Under the pieces are notes generated by a model, which saw only the letters and a program-made list of their open reading frames with translations, was not told the origin of the DNA and did not search any database. From Paenibacillus_F sp047238265 (GTDB lineage Bacteria; Bacillota; Bacilli; Paenibacillales; NBRC-103111), in the NCBI RefSeq assembly GCF_047238265.1, contig NZ_JBDFMM010000001.1, forward strand, positions 3,658,001 through 3,722,000: 64,000 nucleotides of DNA, written 5' to 3'. Below, one piece after another: positions 8,579-18,032 of the stretch (position 1 is its first letter; every line of letters starts with the position of its first letter). The position numbers and the translations under genes are program-made.

Positions 8579-11500
8579 TTAAAACAAGGACAGTTGATTC
8601 GATTCGGGCAATCCCCGGAAGCAGCCCATCCCGTTCAGCAGCTCGACGACAGTCTTCGAAGCCTTCGAACGGTTCTGGAAATCTTCGATCGAGAGAAAGT
8701 CCCCGCTTTCCTTGGAAGCGGCAATGTTGCGGGCGGCATTCTCCCCGATTCCCGGTACGGCCGAGAACGGCGGAATAAGCGAATCCCCGTCAATAATAAA
8801 CTTCGTGGCGTCGGAGCGGTATAAGTCGATGGGCTTAAAGCTGAAACCGCGTGCGGTCATTTCCAAAGCCATTTCCAGAATGGAAATCATCGCTTTTTCC
8901 TTCGGCAGCGCCTGGAATCCTTTATCTTCGATTTCGATGAGCTTTTTCATGATCGCATCATAGCCCTGGCACAGCAGTTCGAGATCAAAGTCCTCCGCAC
9001 GGACCGTAAAATAGGTCGCATAATACGCGATCGGATGGTAGACCTTGAAAAAGGCCGTACGCACCGCGGAAATAACGTAAGCGGCGGCGTGCGCTTTCGG
9101 GAACATATACTCGATCCGTTCGCAGGATTCAATGTACCAGGCCGGCACATTATGCTTCTTCATGTCTTCCTTCCACTCATCGGTCAAGCCTTTCCCTTTA
9201 CGTACGCTTTCCGTGATTTTGAAGGCGAGGCCCGCATCCATGCCGGCTTTATAAATGAGATAGAGCATAATATCGTCCCGGCAGCCGATTACGGTCTTAA
9301 TGTTGCAAATCCCCTTCTTGATCAGTTCCTGCGCATTGCCCAGCCAAACGCCGGTTCCGTGGGAAAGACCGGATATTTGCAGCAAATCGGCAAAGCTGCT
9401 CGGATGCGTTTCCTGAAGCATCTGCCGGACGAACTTCGTACCCATTTCGGGTACTCCATAGGTGGCGACAGGCGTTCTGATCTTCTCGGGCGGAACCCCG
9501 AGCGCATCCGTCGAGTGAAAAATGCTCATGACTTTGGGGTCGTTCATCGGAATCGTCGTCGGATCGATACCGGTCAAATCTTGAAGCATCCGCATCATGG
9601 TCGGATCATCGTGCCCGAGAATATCGAGCTTGAGCAGGTTGGCGTCAAACGCGTGATAGTCGAAATGCGTCGTTTTCCACTCGGAATTCTTATCGTCAGC
9701 CGGGAATTGTACGGGAGTGATATCGTCCACTTCCATATAATCCGGCACGACGACAATACCGCCGGGATGCTGTCCGGTGCTTCGCTTGACGCCGGTGCAG
9801 CCCGAGGCGAGCCGCGTAATTTCGGCGTTGCGCCATTTTTTGCCCTGGCCTTCTTCATACTTTTTCACGTAACCGAAGGCTGTTTTTTCCGCAATCGTAC
9901 CGATGGTGCCTGCCCGGAACACGCTTTTTTCGCCGAAAAGCACTTTCGTATAGTTATGGGCGACGGGCTGATATTCCCCGGAAAAGTTCAAGTCGATATC
10001 GGGAACCTTGTCCCCTTTAAATCCTAGGAACGTTTCGAAGGGGATGTCCTGGCCTTCGCCTTTAAGCTTGTCACCGCAGGTCGGGCAGGTTTTATCCGGC
10101 AGATCGAACCCGCTCGGAATGCTGCCGTCCGTAAACCATTCGCTGAATTTGCACGAGCGGCAAATATAATGCGGCGGAAGCGGATTAACCTCGGAAATAC
10201 CGAGGAACGTCGCGACTACGGAAGAGCCGACCGATCCCCGGGAACCGACGAGATAGCCGTCTTCGTTCGACTTTTTAACGAGCCGTTCCGAAATCAGATA
10301 GTTGGCCGAAAACCCGTATTTGATAATCGGCACCAGTTCTTTTTCAAGCCGCTGCACAACGAGTTCGGGAATTTCGTCCCCGTAAATCTGCCGGGCCGTG
10401 TCATAGCATTTGTCGCGGATTTCGTCGTCCGCTCCTTCGATGATCGGCGTAAACAGCTTGGTCGGAAACAGTTCGATTTCTTCAAAACGGTCGGCCAGAT
10501 CGTTCGTGTTGCGCACTACGACTTCATGAGCCTTTTCCTGACCGAGGAAGCGGAATTCTTCCAGCATCTCGCGCGTCGTGCGGAAATGAGCGTCCGGTTT
10601 TTTCATGTCTTTGAGGGGACTGAAGCCGGTGATGCCATTGATCGTAATGTCTCGTGCGATCTTGTCCCGCGGCTCCAGGTAATGCACATTCCCCGTCGCA
10701 ATAACGGGCTTGCCCTGCTTGGCGCCGATGGCGACAATCCGCTTCACGGCGTCTTCGAGATCCGCGCGGCTGCCGACCAGCCCTTTATCCACCAGATGCA
10801 TGTTGTAGCTGACAGGCTGGATTTCCAGAACGTCGTAAAACTCGGCGACCTGCTCGGCCTCTTCCTGCGATTTGTTAAGAACCGTTTCGAAAAACTCGCC
10901 TTTTTCGCAGCCCGAAGCAATAAGCAGCCCTTCTCTCAGCTCGATGAGCCTGCTTTTCGGAATGGTTGCTACTTTATTGAAGTATTCCGTATGAGAAATC
11001 GAAATCAGTTTGAACAGATTTTTCTTTCCGACCGCATTCGTCGCATAAATACAGCAGTGAAAAGGTCGCTGATTCGATAAGTCTTTTCCCACAAAATCGT
11101 TCATACGTCCGAGATTCGTGATATTCCGGTCGTAGGCTTCATTGATCAAATGCTGGAGTACGTGTCCCAAGGCAATCGTATCGTCAATCGCCCTGTGATG
11201 GTTTTCCAGGCTTACTTTAAATTTGTCGGATAAAGTATTCAGCCTGTGATTTTTCATGGAAGGGAACAGCAGTCTGGCCATTTCCAGCGTATCCAGTACC
11301 GGATTCGTCATTTGCTTATGTCCCAATCTTTTCAGATTGGCCTGAATAAAGCCGATATCGAACCGGGCGTTATGAGCGACAAGTACGGAATCGCCGATAA
11401 ATTCGATAAACTTGGGAAGCTCGTCGGCGAGCTCCGGTGCACCTTTGACCATCTCGTCGGTGATATTCGTGAGCTGCTGGATATGATAAGGAATTTTCTC

Positions 11501-12883
11501 ATGCGGCTGGATAAACGTAGAATAACGGCCGATTTCTTTGCCTTCCTGTACCTTTACCCCGGCAATCTCGATAATTTTATTATTGAGGACGGACAGACCC
11601 GTGGTCTCGATATCAAAAACGACATAAGTGGCCTGCTTCAAATCCGCATCAATCGGGTTGAGGACGATCGGTACGGAATCGTTGACCACATTCGCTTCTA
11701 CGCCGTAAATCACTTTGATACCGTTTTTCTTGCCCGCCTTGTTCGCATCCGGGTAGCTCTGCACTCCGCTGTGATCCGTGATCGCGATCGCTTTGTGGCC
11801 CCATTTTGCAGCCGTCTTGATATACTGGTCGACCGGCGTAATCCCGTCCATCGTACTCATCGTCGTATGAAGATGGAATTCCACGCGTTTCTCTTCGGCA
11901 TCATCCATTCTTCCTTTGGGAGGCAGAACTTCGTTGATATCCGATGGGATCATCACCAGCTCGGGCACCATCATGAAACGGTCGTATTCCACACGTCCGC
12001 GCGCCCGAATCCAGGTGCCGTTGGAGAGCAGATTGAGAATGCGCACGTCTTCCTTCGTCTTCCCGAACGATTTCAGCATAAGGGAATCGGTGTAGTCGGT
12101 AACGTTAAACGAATATAAGGTGCTGCCGTTACGCAGCTCTTTCACTTCCAGGTTGAAGACGGCCCCCTGAATGGTAACCTTCTTCTCCTCTTCCACAATG
12201 TCCTGGATCGGCACCGGCGCATCTTTGATATCGTAGCCGACCATCAGCCGGACATCCGCATCGGGAATGGCCGACGCCTGCAGTTCCTGTTCGATGGACT
12301 GCATAATCTCCTGTGTAACAAGCTTCTCTTCTTCGACGATCTGCTGCGCAAACTTTTCGAATTCCTCGGTGCTTTTCTCACTGAGCGCATATTTCACGGT
12401 AAAATCGGTTTTAAAATAATCCTGAAAAAAGGATTTGACCCAGTTATCCATGTTCTTTTTCTTCGCGAGTTCAAACCCGATCTGATCCAGCAAAATTAAC
12501 GTAAGCTGATTCCCCTGCACTTCGGTTTTGGCTTTGCTGAGCCATCCGTTTACCGTAACGGCTTCACGCTGCACCCACTCCAGAAAGAGGCTCCAGTATT
12601 CTTCCACGAGCCTGCTTGGCTCGGCGTTCTCCATGTGTATGACAAATCGCGTTTTGGCGATATGAGCGAACTTCTCTTGAACGTTCCGGCAGAAAGACCG
12701 GTACACGTCCTGCGGAACCATCTCCTGCTTCACCAGGTGGAAGGTCCACTCCCGGTTTTTCCGGCTGATCTCTACTTTGTCGATATAACCGTCTGCAAAA
12801 TGAACCGTCGACATCTCGTGCGATATGTCCGCCTGCTTCATCAAAAGCTCGAACCGCTGCCTTTTATCCGGTGTATGACTCAT
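8579..12883 (-). CDS. polC: DNA polymerase III alpha subunit, PolC type
   Basis: Replicative polymerase of low-GC Gram-positives with built-in proofreading. The 1434 residues are the expected length. Order: N-terminal domains, an OB fold, a PHP domain starting at HLHTTMSTMDG (about 335) and interrupted by the exonuclease domain with DIETTG (about 425) and HNARFD. Then come the PHP remainder, a zinc module (CRSC and CPTC around 900-930), and the palm with the catalytic PDIDLNFSGE aspartates near 965. Finger and thumb motifs follow (FPKAHAAAYV near 1270). It lies after proS, as in B. subtilis, and ahead of the rimP operon promoter. Confidence 0.98.
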   Translation of the reverse strand: MSHTPDKRQRFELLMKQADISHEMSTVHFADGYIDKVEISRKNREWTFHLVKQEMVPQDVYRSFCRNVQEKFAHIAKTRFVIHMENAEPSRLVEEYWSLFLEWVQREAVTVNGWLSKAKTEVQGNQLTLILLDQIGFELAKKKNMDNWVKSFFQDYFKTDFTVKYALSEKSTEEFEKFAQQIVEEEKLVTQEIMQSIEQELQASAIPDADVRLMVGYDIKDAPVPIQDIVEEEKKVTIQGAVFNLEVKELRNGSTLYSFNVTDYTDSLMLKSFGKTKEDVRILNLLSNGTWIRARGRVEYDRFMMVPELVMIPSDINEVLPPKGRMDDAEEKRVEFHLHTTMSTMDGITPVDQYIKTAAKWGHKAIAITDHSGVQSYPDANKAGKKNGIKVIYGVEANVVNDSVPIVLNPIDADLKQATYVVFDIETTGLSVLNNKIIEIAGVKVQEGKEIGRYSTFIQPHEKIPYHIQQLTNITDEMVKGAPELADELPKFIEFIGDSVLVAHNARFDIGFIQANLKRLGHKQMTNPVLDTLEMARLLFPSMKNHRLNTLSDKFKVSLENHHRAIDDTIALGHVLQHLINEAYDRNITNLGRMNDFVGKDLSNQRPFHCCIYATNAVGKKNLFKLISISHTEYFNKVATIPKSRLIELREGLLIASGCEKGEFFETVLNKSQEEAEQVAEFYDVLEIQPVSYNMHLVDKGLVGSRADLEDAVKRIVAIGAKQGKPVIATGNVHYLEPRDKIARDITINGITGFSPLKDMKKPDAHFRTTREMLEEFRFLGQEKAHEVVVRNTNDLADRFEEIELFPTKLFTPIIEGADDEIRDKCYDTARQIYGDEIPELVVQRLEKELVPIIKYGFSANYLISERLVKKSNEDGYLVGSRGSVGSSVVATFLGISEVNPLPPHYICRSCKFSEWFTDGSIPSGFDLPDKTCPTCGDKLKGEGQDIPFETFLGFKGDKVPDIDLNFSGEYQPVAHNYTKVLFGEKSVFRAGTIGTIAEKTAFGYVKKYEEGQGKKWRNAEITRLASGCTGVKRSTGQHPGGIVVVPDYMEVDDITPVQFPADDKNSEWKTTHFDYHAFDANLLKLDILGHDDPTMMRMLQDLTGIDPTTIPMNDPKVMSIFHSTDALGVPPEKIRTPVATYGVPEMGTKFVRQMLQETHPSSFADLLQISGLSHGTGVWLGNAQELIKKGICNIKTVIGCRDDIMLYLIYKAGMDAGLAFKITESVRKGKGLTDEWKEDMKKHNVPAWYIESCERIEYMFPKAHAAAYVISAVRTAFFKVYHPIAYYATYFTVRAEDFDLELLCQGYDAIMKKLIEIEDKGFQALPKEKAMISILEMALEMTARGFSFKPIDLYRSDATKFIIDGDSLIPPFSAVPGIGENAARNIAASKESGDFLSIEDFQNRSKASKTVVELLNGMGCFRGLPESNQLSLF

Positions 12884-13000
12884 GTCTTCCCTCCCCCAAG
12901 CTTCCGGCTTGCTCCGTTTGCCGCCTTGTTCTCATCCGGCCGGAAAAAGAAAAGGACAAAGAGAGAAAGTAATCTCGTTTGCCCTTCATTGTAATCGTGC

Positions 13001-14449
13001 TTAATAAGATTTACCGAAAACGACGGTGTGCTTGGCTTTATCTCCGCAAACCAGACAGGTTTCTTTCGATTCCCGCGGCGCAAACGGAATGTTTCGGCTC
13101 GTTGCTCCCGCCTCTTCTTTGACCTGGGCTTCACAAGCTTCCGAACCGCACCAGCCTGCAAGCGCAAACCCGCGGTTCGTTTCCAAGTATTGCTTAAATT
13201 CATCCAGCGTGTCTACCGCGATCAAATGCTCTTCAAGGTGCTGCTTCGCACGGTTGAACATCTCTTGGTGTATCTCTTCCAAAAGCTGCTGAACTTCCTG
13301 AACGAAGTTGACCTGCTGGACGATTTTCTTCTCTCCGGTAATCCGGGATACGAGAACGATTTGGCCGTTCTCCATGTCGCGCGGTCCCAGCTCGACGCGG
13401 ATCGGAACGCCGCGCATTTCGTACTCGTTGAATTTCCAGCCCGGACTCAGGTCCGCACGGTCGTCCACTCTTACCCGTACACCCGCCTGCTTTAATTCCG
13501 CAAACAGCTCATCCGTACGGGCCACGACCTGCTCTCTCGTTTTAGGAGGGCCGATCGGGATCATGATTACTTGTGTAGGAGCGACTTTAGGCGGCAGCGC
13601 CAGTCCGCGGTCGTCCCCGTGTGCCATGATCGTCGCGCCGATCAGACGAGTGCTCACTCCCCAGGAAGTGGTATGCGCGAACTGGTGCTGATTTTCCCGG
13701 TTCAAATATTTAATGTCGAAGGCAACCGCAAAATTGGTGCCTAGATAATGCGAAGTACCCGCTTGTACCGCTTTGCCGTCTTTCATCATGGCTTCGATCG
13801 AGAACGTATCCACCGCACCGGCAAACTTCTCGGAAGGTGTTTTCTGACCGATGATAACAGGCATGGCAAGGAAGTTTTCAGCGAAATCTCTGTAAATCTC
13901 CAGCATCTGCATCGTTTCACGCCGCGCGTCTTCTTCGTCCTCGTGAGCGGTATGTCCTTCCTGCCACAAAAACTCCGTCGTACGAAGGAACGGCAGAGTA
14001 CGTTTCTCCCAGCGGACCACGTTCGCCCATTGGTTGATAAGAAGCGGCAGGTCACGGTAGGAATTGATCCATTCCGCGTACATATGACCGATCATCGTCT
14101 CGGAAGTCGGACGGATGGCCAGACGCTCTTCAAGCTTCTCGCCGCCCGCTTCGGTTACCCATGGAAGCTCCGGATTGAAGCCTTCCACATGTTCTTTTTC
14201 CTTCTGGAAAAAGCTCTCCGGGATGAATAGCGGGAAATAGGCGTTGCGGTGCCCCGTTTCCTTGAAACGCTTGTCTAGCTCACGCTGGATGTTTTCCCAA
14301 ATCTCGTAGCCGTCCGGCTTGAAAACCATGCACCCGCGAACCGGGGAATAGCTCATAAGGTCGGCTTTTTTGATGACATCAATGTACCACTGGGAGAAAT
14401 CTTCGCCCTGCGGCGTAATTTCCCGGACAAATTGTTTATCTTTGGACAT
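13001..14449 (-). CDS. proS: Prolyl-tRNA synthetase, archaeal/eukaryote-like type (ProS type 3)
   Basis: Charges tRNA-Pro. The 482-residue protein begins KDKQFVREITPQGEDFSQWY and has class II motifs: motif 2 region RWEKRT...LRTTEFLWQEGHTAHE and motif 3 near GDDRGLALPP. It lacks the roughly 180-residue editing insertion of bacterial-type ProRS. The C-terminal zinc-binding-like extension has cysteines in GWCGSEACEAQ and CLVCGD, and the protein ends in a Tyr (GKSY), a hallmark of the archaeal/eukaryotic form. The locus is the same as B. subtilis proS, which encodes the longer bacterial form. ATG at 14449 has AGGAGG seven bases upstream; an earlier in-frame codon at 14491 lies in an inverted repeat and is unlikely. 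Confidence 0.93.
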   Translation of the reverse strand: MSKDKQFVREITPQGEDFSQWYIDVIKKADLMSYSPVRGCMVFKPDGYEIWENIQRELDKRFKETGHRNAYFPLFIPESFFQKEKEHVEGFNPELPWVTEAGGEKLEERLAIRPTSETMIGHMYAEWINSYRDLPLLINQWANVVRWEKRTLPFLRTTEFLWQEGHTAHEDEEDARRETMQMLEIYRDFAENFLAMPVIIGQKTPSEKFAGAVDTFSIEAMMKDGKAVQAGTSHYLGTNFAVAFDIKYLNRENQHQFAHTTSWGVSTRLIGATIMAHGDDRGLALPPKVAPTQVIMIPIGPPKTREQVVARTDELFAELKQAGVRVRVDDRADLSPGWKFNEYEMRGVPIRVELGPRDMENGQIVLVSRITGEKKIVQQVNFVQEVQQLLEEIHQEMFNRAKQHLEEHLIAVDTLDEFKQYLETNRGFALAGWCGSEACEAQVKEEAGATSRNIPFAPRESKETCLVCGDKAKHTVVFGKSY

Positions 14450-14467
14450 ACGGATCCTCCTACGGAA

Positions 14468-14513
14468 GTCCGTCCGGCGGGGCGAACGCAAGGTTCACCC
14501 GGCGGGCGGACAG
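14468..14513 (-). repeat. Imperfect long inverted repeat in the proS leader
   Basis: On the minus strand an arm starting GTCCGCCCGCCGGGTGAAC is followed after a few bases by GTTCGCCCCGCCGGACGGAC, giving a GC-rich stem of about 17 pairs with bulges. It ends about 20 bases before the proS start codon and has no T run, so it is not a terminator. Possible role in mRNA stability or translation; no T-box elements are present. Confidence 0.5.
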
Positions 14514-14557
14514 GCATCGTTTCACCTAACGGTTACATTTCTCTATCATAATACAGA

Positions 14558-15808
14558 TTAGCTTTTAATTAAACGTAAAATATCGTTGTAGGTCACGGCG
14601 ACCATCAATAGCATGAGCATGGCAAAACCGATAAAGTGGACCATGCTTTCGCGGTTGGGATCTACCGGCTTGCCGCGAACCGCTTCGATGGCAAGAAATA
14701 CGAGCCGGCTTCCGTCAAGCGCGGGAAACGGCAGCAGATTAAACAGCCCCAGATACAGGCTTAACAGCGCCACCCAGTAAATGTACGATTCGCTGCCGTG
14801 GCTGGCGAACTCTCCCGTTACCTGCACAATGCGTACCGGACCGCCCAGATCGTCCATTTTGAACTGACCCAGCACGAGCTTCTTAAATCCGTCCAGGATT
14901 CCAACTGTGGAAGTAGACACATAGTTGTAGGTACCCTTTATGGTTTCCCCAAAGGAGGCCGAACGCTTATCTCCCGTAATATATACACCGACCTTGCCGT
15001 TCTCATCCGGAGTGATTTCGATTTTTTTCTCGACGCCGCCCCGCTGGATTACCCAGTTCATTTTCTGGTTGGGCGAGGAACCGACCACCTTCATAAACTT
15101 CTCGCGGCTGTCTCCGATCGTCTCCTGGTTCACGGACACGATGACGTCTCCGGCCATAAGCCCCGCTTTCTCGGAAGGGCGGCCGGGCTCCAGCTTGTCG
15201 ACTTTAACGTTCGTCGGAACTCCCTGCATAATAACGAGAGTGAGAAACAGAACCGCGGCCAGCAAAAAGTTCATAACCGGACCCATCAGAATTGACAGGA
15301 ACCGCTGTCCCACCGTTTTGCTGCCGAACTGCCGGTCAAGCGGTGCGATCTGTGTTTCCACGCCGCGGGTAACCATGAGGGCATCCGGCTGAACGGGGTA
15401 ACGGACCTGCTCGTCTCCCACTTCAAGCTTTACAAACAGATCTTTCTCCAGATCGATCTGCTGTACGGAGCCTTGAATGACGTTCGCCCGCTGGTCAAGC
15501 TGATCCAAATAAAGCTTGGTGACTTGATTGTCTTTGTTTAACTTCACGGCAATCGTCTGTCCGTCCTGGACTTGTACGATTTCCGGGTCTTCGCCCGCCA
15601 TGCGGACGTATCCGCCGAACGGAAGCAATCTCAATGTGTAACGAGTTTCGCCCTTTTTATATGAAAATAATTTTGGTCCGAACCCGATAGCGAATTCACG
15701 CACCAAAATTCCGGCCCGTTTCGCAAAATAAAAATGTCCCCACTCATGAATCGTGACGAGGACGAAGAACATAAGGACGATTTTCAGTCCTGTCTCAATG
15801 CTTCCCAA
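14558..15808 (-). CDS. rseP: Site-2 intramembrane zinc metalloprotease RseP (RasP)
   Basis: Cleaves transmembrane substrates such as anti-sigma factors and signal-peptide remnants. The HEWGH zinc motif is at residues 21-25 in the first membrane segment. A PDZ domain (about 195-280, with EKAGLMAGDVIVSVN) follows a hydrophobic helix near 170, and the second metal-binding motif is in LLPFPALDGSRLVF near the C-terminus. The 416 residues match the family. The start is TTG, ten bases after GGAGGAGG; a nearby ATG is out of frame. It follows the dxr terminator, so it probably has its own promoter. Confidence 0.93.
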   Translation of the reverse strand: MGSIETGLKIVLMFFVLVTIHEWGHFYFAKRAGILVREFAIGFGPKLFSYKKGETRYTLRLLPFGGYVRMAGEDPEIVQVQDGQTIAVKLNKDNQVTKLYLDQLDQRANVIQGSVQQIDLEKDLFVKLEVGDEQVRYPVQPDALMVTRGVETQIAPLDRQFGSKTVGQRFLSILMGPVMNFLLAAVLFLTLVIMQGVPTNVKVDKLEPGRPSEKAGLMAGDVIVSVNQETIGDSREKFMKVVGSSPNQKMNWVIQRGGVEKKIEITPDENGKVGVYITGDKRSASFGETIKGTYNYVSTSTVGILDGFKKLVLGQFKMDDLGGPVRIVQVTGEFASHGSESYIYWVALLSLYLGLFNLLPFPALDGSRLVFLAIEAVRGKPVDPNRESMVHFIGFAMLMLLMVAVTYNDILRLIKS

Positions 15809-15865
15809 CCCGCATCTGCCTCCTCCGGCGCTTTCTCTCCTGAAAGCCGTCTCGTTTATGCTTAC

Positions 15866-15895
15866 GTATGTTCCTAATGTACCATTATTGAGCGG
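15866..15895 (-). promoter_or_regulatory. Candidate promoter for rseP
   Basis: Between the dxr terminator and rseP the minus strand has TTGTAT, then about 18 bases, then TACATT. It is a weak match to the SigA consensus, chosen mainly because a promoter is expected in this 140-base gap. Confidence 0.25.
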
Positions 15896-15950
15896 GCTAA
15901 TACAAGCAATCGCCTATGTCAGTATACGCGGGAACACGGGGCTCATAGAC

Positions 15951-15991
15951 TAAAAAACCGGCCGTCCGGAAAATTTCCAGAGCGGCCGGTT
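15951..15991 (-). terminator. Rho-independent terminator after dxr
   Basis: Perfect arms AACCGGCCG and CGGCCGGTT, with an inner GGAAA/TTTCC pairing, are followed on the minus strand by TTTTTTA. It begins about 17 bases after the dxr stop and should end the rpsB-to-dxr transcripts. Confidence 0.9.
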
Positions 15992-16007
15992 CACCCTTCA
16001 TAGAGGC

Positions 16008-17153
16008 TCAGCCGAGCAGAGACGCGGTTTCACGCGCCCACCGGTCGGCTTCCAAAATATCACCGATCTGCGGATTGCTCAACACCGAATGCCTTTGCAG
16101 ACATTCTTCTATAATCGTTTCAATACGGAGAAAAGGAATCTCTCCCCGCAAAAATTTCGCTACGGCTTGTTCGTTGGCCGCATTAAACACGGTCGGTGCC
16201 GTGCCTCCGGTCCGGCCGCTTTCGTAAGCCATGCGAAGGCACGGGAACCGGTCGAAATCCATGGGCCGGAAATTCAGCGTGGCGATTTCCGCAAGATCCA
16301 GGGATTTGGCCGGAGACAGGAGCCGGTTCGGGTAGGACAACGCGTACTGGATCGGCACGCGCATGTCCGGGTTTCCGAGCTGGGCTATGATGCTGCTGTC
16401 CTTGAACTCGACATAAGAGTGAATGATGCTCTCCGGATGCAGAAGCACACCGATCTGATCGTAAGGCAGGTCAAAAAGCCAGTGGGCTTCGATGACTTCA
16501 AGCCCTTTGTTGACCATGGTCGCCGAGTCGATCGTGATCTTTGCACCCATGGACCAGTTCGGATGGTTCAACGCCTGCTCCACGGTGACGCCTTCCAGCT
16601 CCTCCCGGGTACGATCCCGGAAAGAACCGCCGGAAGCCGTGATGGTGATTTTCCTGACCTCTTCCCGGCGTTCGCCGTTCAGACACTGGAAAATCGCGGA
16701 GTGTTCGCTGTCGATAGGCAGCAGCCGTACGCCTTTGCGTCTTGCGGCTTCCGTTACCAGATGCCCCGCGCTTACAAGCGGCTCTTTATTCGCCAGGCCG
16801 ATCGTTTTGCCCGCTTCAATCGCAGCGATCGTCGGCTCCAGCCCCCGGTTGCCGACTACAGCCGTTACGACCAGATCCGCATCGGTTCCGGCAGCGGTCT
16901 CCAGAAGCCCCTCTTCACCGTACATAATCCGCGTACCGCCGGGTATAAGAGCGGATAATCTGTCCGCCAGCTCCCGTGTGGCCACCGAAGCCAGTTTCGG
17001 CTTGAACCTGCGGATTTGCTCGGCCAGAAGCTCCACGTTTTGGCCGCCGGCAAGAGCTTCGACCGTAAATTGTTCCGGATGATGGGCGATCACATCAAGT
17101 GTCTGTGTCCCGATCGAACCGGTGGAACCAAGTATTGCTATTCGTTTATTCAT
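16008..17153 (-). CDS. dxr: 1-deoxy-D-xylulose-5-phosphate reductoisomerase
   Basis: Second step of the non-mevalonate isoprenoid pathway: rearranges and reduces DXP to MEP using NADPH. The 381-residue protein has the N-terminal NADPH fold with LGSTGSIGTQTLDV (8-21), ANKEPLVSAG near 125, the metal site PIDSEHSAIFQCL near 150, SGGSFRD near 185 and HPNWSMGAKITIDSATM near 210. It lies downstream of cdsA and upstream of a strong terminator, so lipid and isoprenoid genes share a transcript. Confidence 0.97.
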   Translation of the reverse strand: MNKRIAILGSTGSIGTQTLDVIAHHPEQFTVEALAGGQNVELLAEQIRRFKPKLASVATRELADRLSALIPGGTRIMYGEEGLLETAAGTDADLVVTAVVGNRGLEPTIAAIEAGKTIGLANKEPLVSAGHLVTEAARRKGVRLLPIDSEHSAIFQCLNGERREEVRKITITASGGSFRDRTREELEGVTVEQALNHPNWSMGAKITIDSATMVNKGLEVIEAHWLFDLPYDQIGVLLHPESIIHSYVEFKDSSIIAQLGNPDMRVPIQYALSYPNRLLSPAKSLDLAEIATLNFRPMDFDRFPCLRMAYESGRTGGTAPTVFNAANEQAVAKFLRGEIPFLRIETIIEECLQRHSVLSNPQIGDILEADRWARETASLLG

Positions 17154-17210
17154 AATCTCCCCCGTTGGATGAGCCTGGGTTTATTCTGTCTGATGGACGC
17201 GTAAACCGGT

Positions 17211-18008
17211 TCAGGAAGGAATCAGGGCAAGCCAGTGGACAAGCGGAAAAACGATAAGCCAGCTGTCCACGCGGTCGAGAATTCCGCCATGACCCGGCAG
17301 AATAGTCCCCGTATCCTTAATCCCTTTCACCCGCTTGTAAGCGGATTGGATAAGGTCGCCAAATTGTCCCGATACGGCTATAACGACTCCGATCAGTACC
17401 GCACGAGCCGGAGACAGAAGTTCCGGACGGGCCAGGGAGAAACACAGCCCCGCCACGATAGCGATCAGCACTCCGCCGAGTGCTCCCTCAACCGACTTTT
17501 TCGGGCTGATTACCGGCCAAAGCAGATGTTTGCCGAATTTCGATCCGACAAAATACGCGCCGGAATCCGTCGCCCAAATACAGACAAAAATAAGGAAGGT
17601 CCAAAACAAACCATGCTCGGGTATCCACCGCGTCATGATCATATAGTGAAATCCGACACCGATGTACACCACTCCGAGAAAAAGAAGCGACACCATGTCG
17701 ATCGTGATTTTGTTTTTGGACAAGACCGTGGCGGCCATCAACACGAAGGCGGCTCCCCAGATCAGGCCGACCTCGTTAAGCTCGTAGGTAAACCGGTGCA
17801 GCTCCCATGGAAGGGTTAGCAAGATCAAAGCGATCATGCCGACCAGCCATGTGATCCGGTGGTCTTTCAACTTGTTCATTCGCACATACTCATCAAAGCC
17901 GATTATGGCCATAAGTACGATAAGGGCGGCAAACCAGTTGCCGCCGACAGCCAGCAGGCCCAGAAATCCGGCTCCGGCTATCGCTCCCGTCAGAATTCTC
18001 TGCTTCAA
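17211..18008 (-). CDS. cdsA: Phosphatidate cytidylyltransferase (CDP-diglyceride synthase)
   Basis: Integral membrane enzyme making CDP-diacylglycerol from phosphatidate and CTP. The 265 residues are highly hydrophobic with about seven or eight membrane segments, and the C-terminus holds the family signature KRVKGIKDTG followed by LPGHGGILDRVDS. Start is TTG after GGAGG. It is 24 bases downstream of uppS, with lipid II carrier synthesis and phospholipid synthesis adjacent as usual in Bacillota. Confidence 0.95.
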   Translation of the reverse strand: MKQRILTGAIAGAGFLGLLAVGGNWFAALIVLMAIIGFDEYVRMNKLKDHRITWLVGMIALILLTLPWELHRFTYELNEVGLIWGAAFVLMAATVLSKNKITIDMVSLLFLGVVYIGVGFHYMIMTRWIPEHGLFWTFLIFVCIWATDSGAYFVGSKFGKHLLWPVISPKKSVEGALGGVLIAIVAGLCFSLARPELLSPARAVLIGVVIAVSGQFGDLIQSAYKRVKGIKDTGTILPGHGGILDRVDSWLIVFPLVHWLALIPS

Positions 18009-18032
18009 CGCTTCATTCCTCCAAACCGATGC

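Noticed and set aside
14450..14557. T-box riboswitch upstream of proS
   Set aside because: The AGGGTGG-type T-box sequence and antiterminator/terminator pair are absent; only a long hairpin is present.
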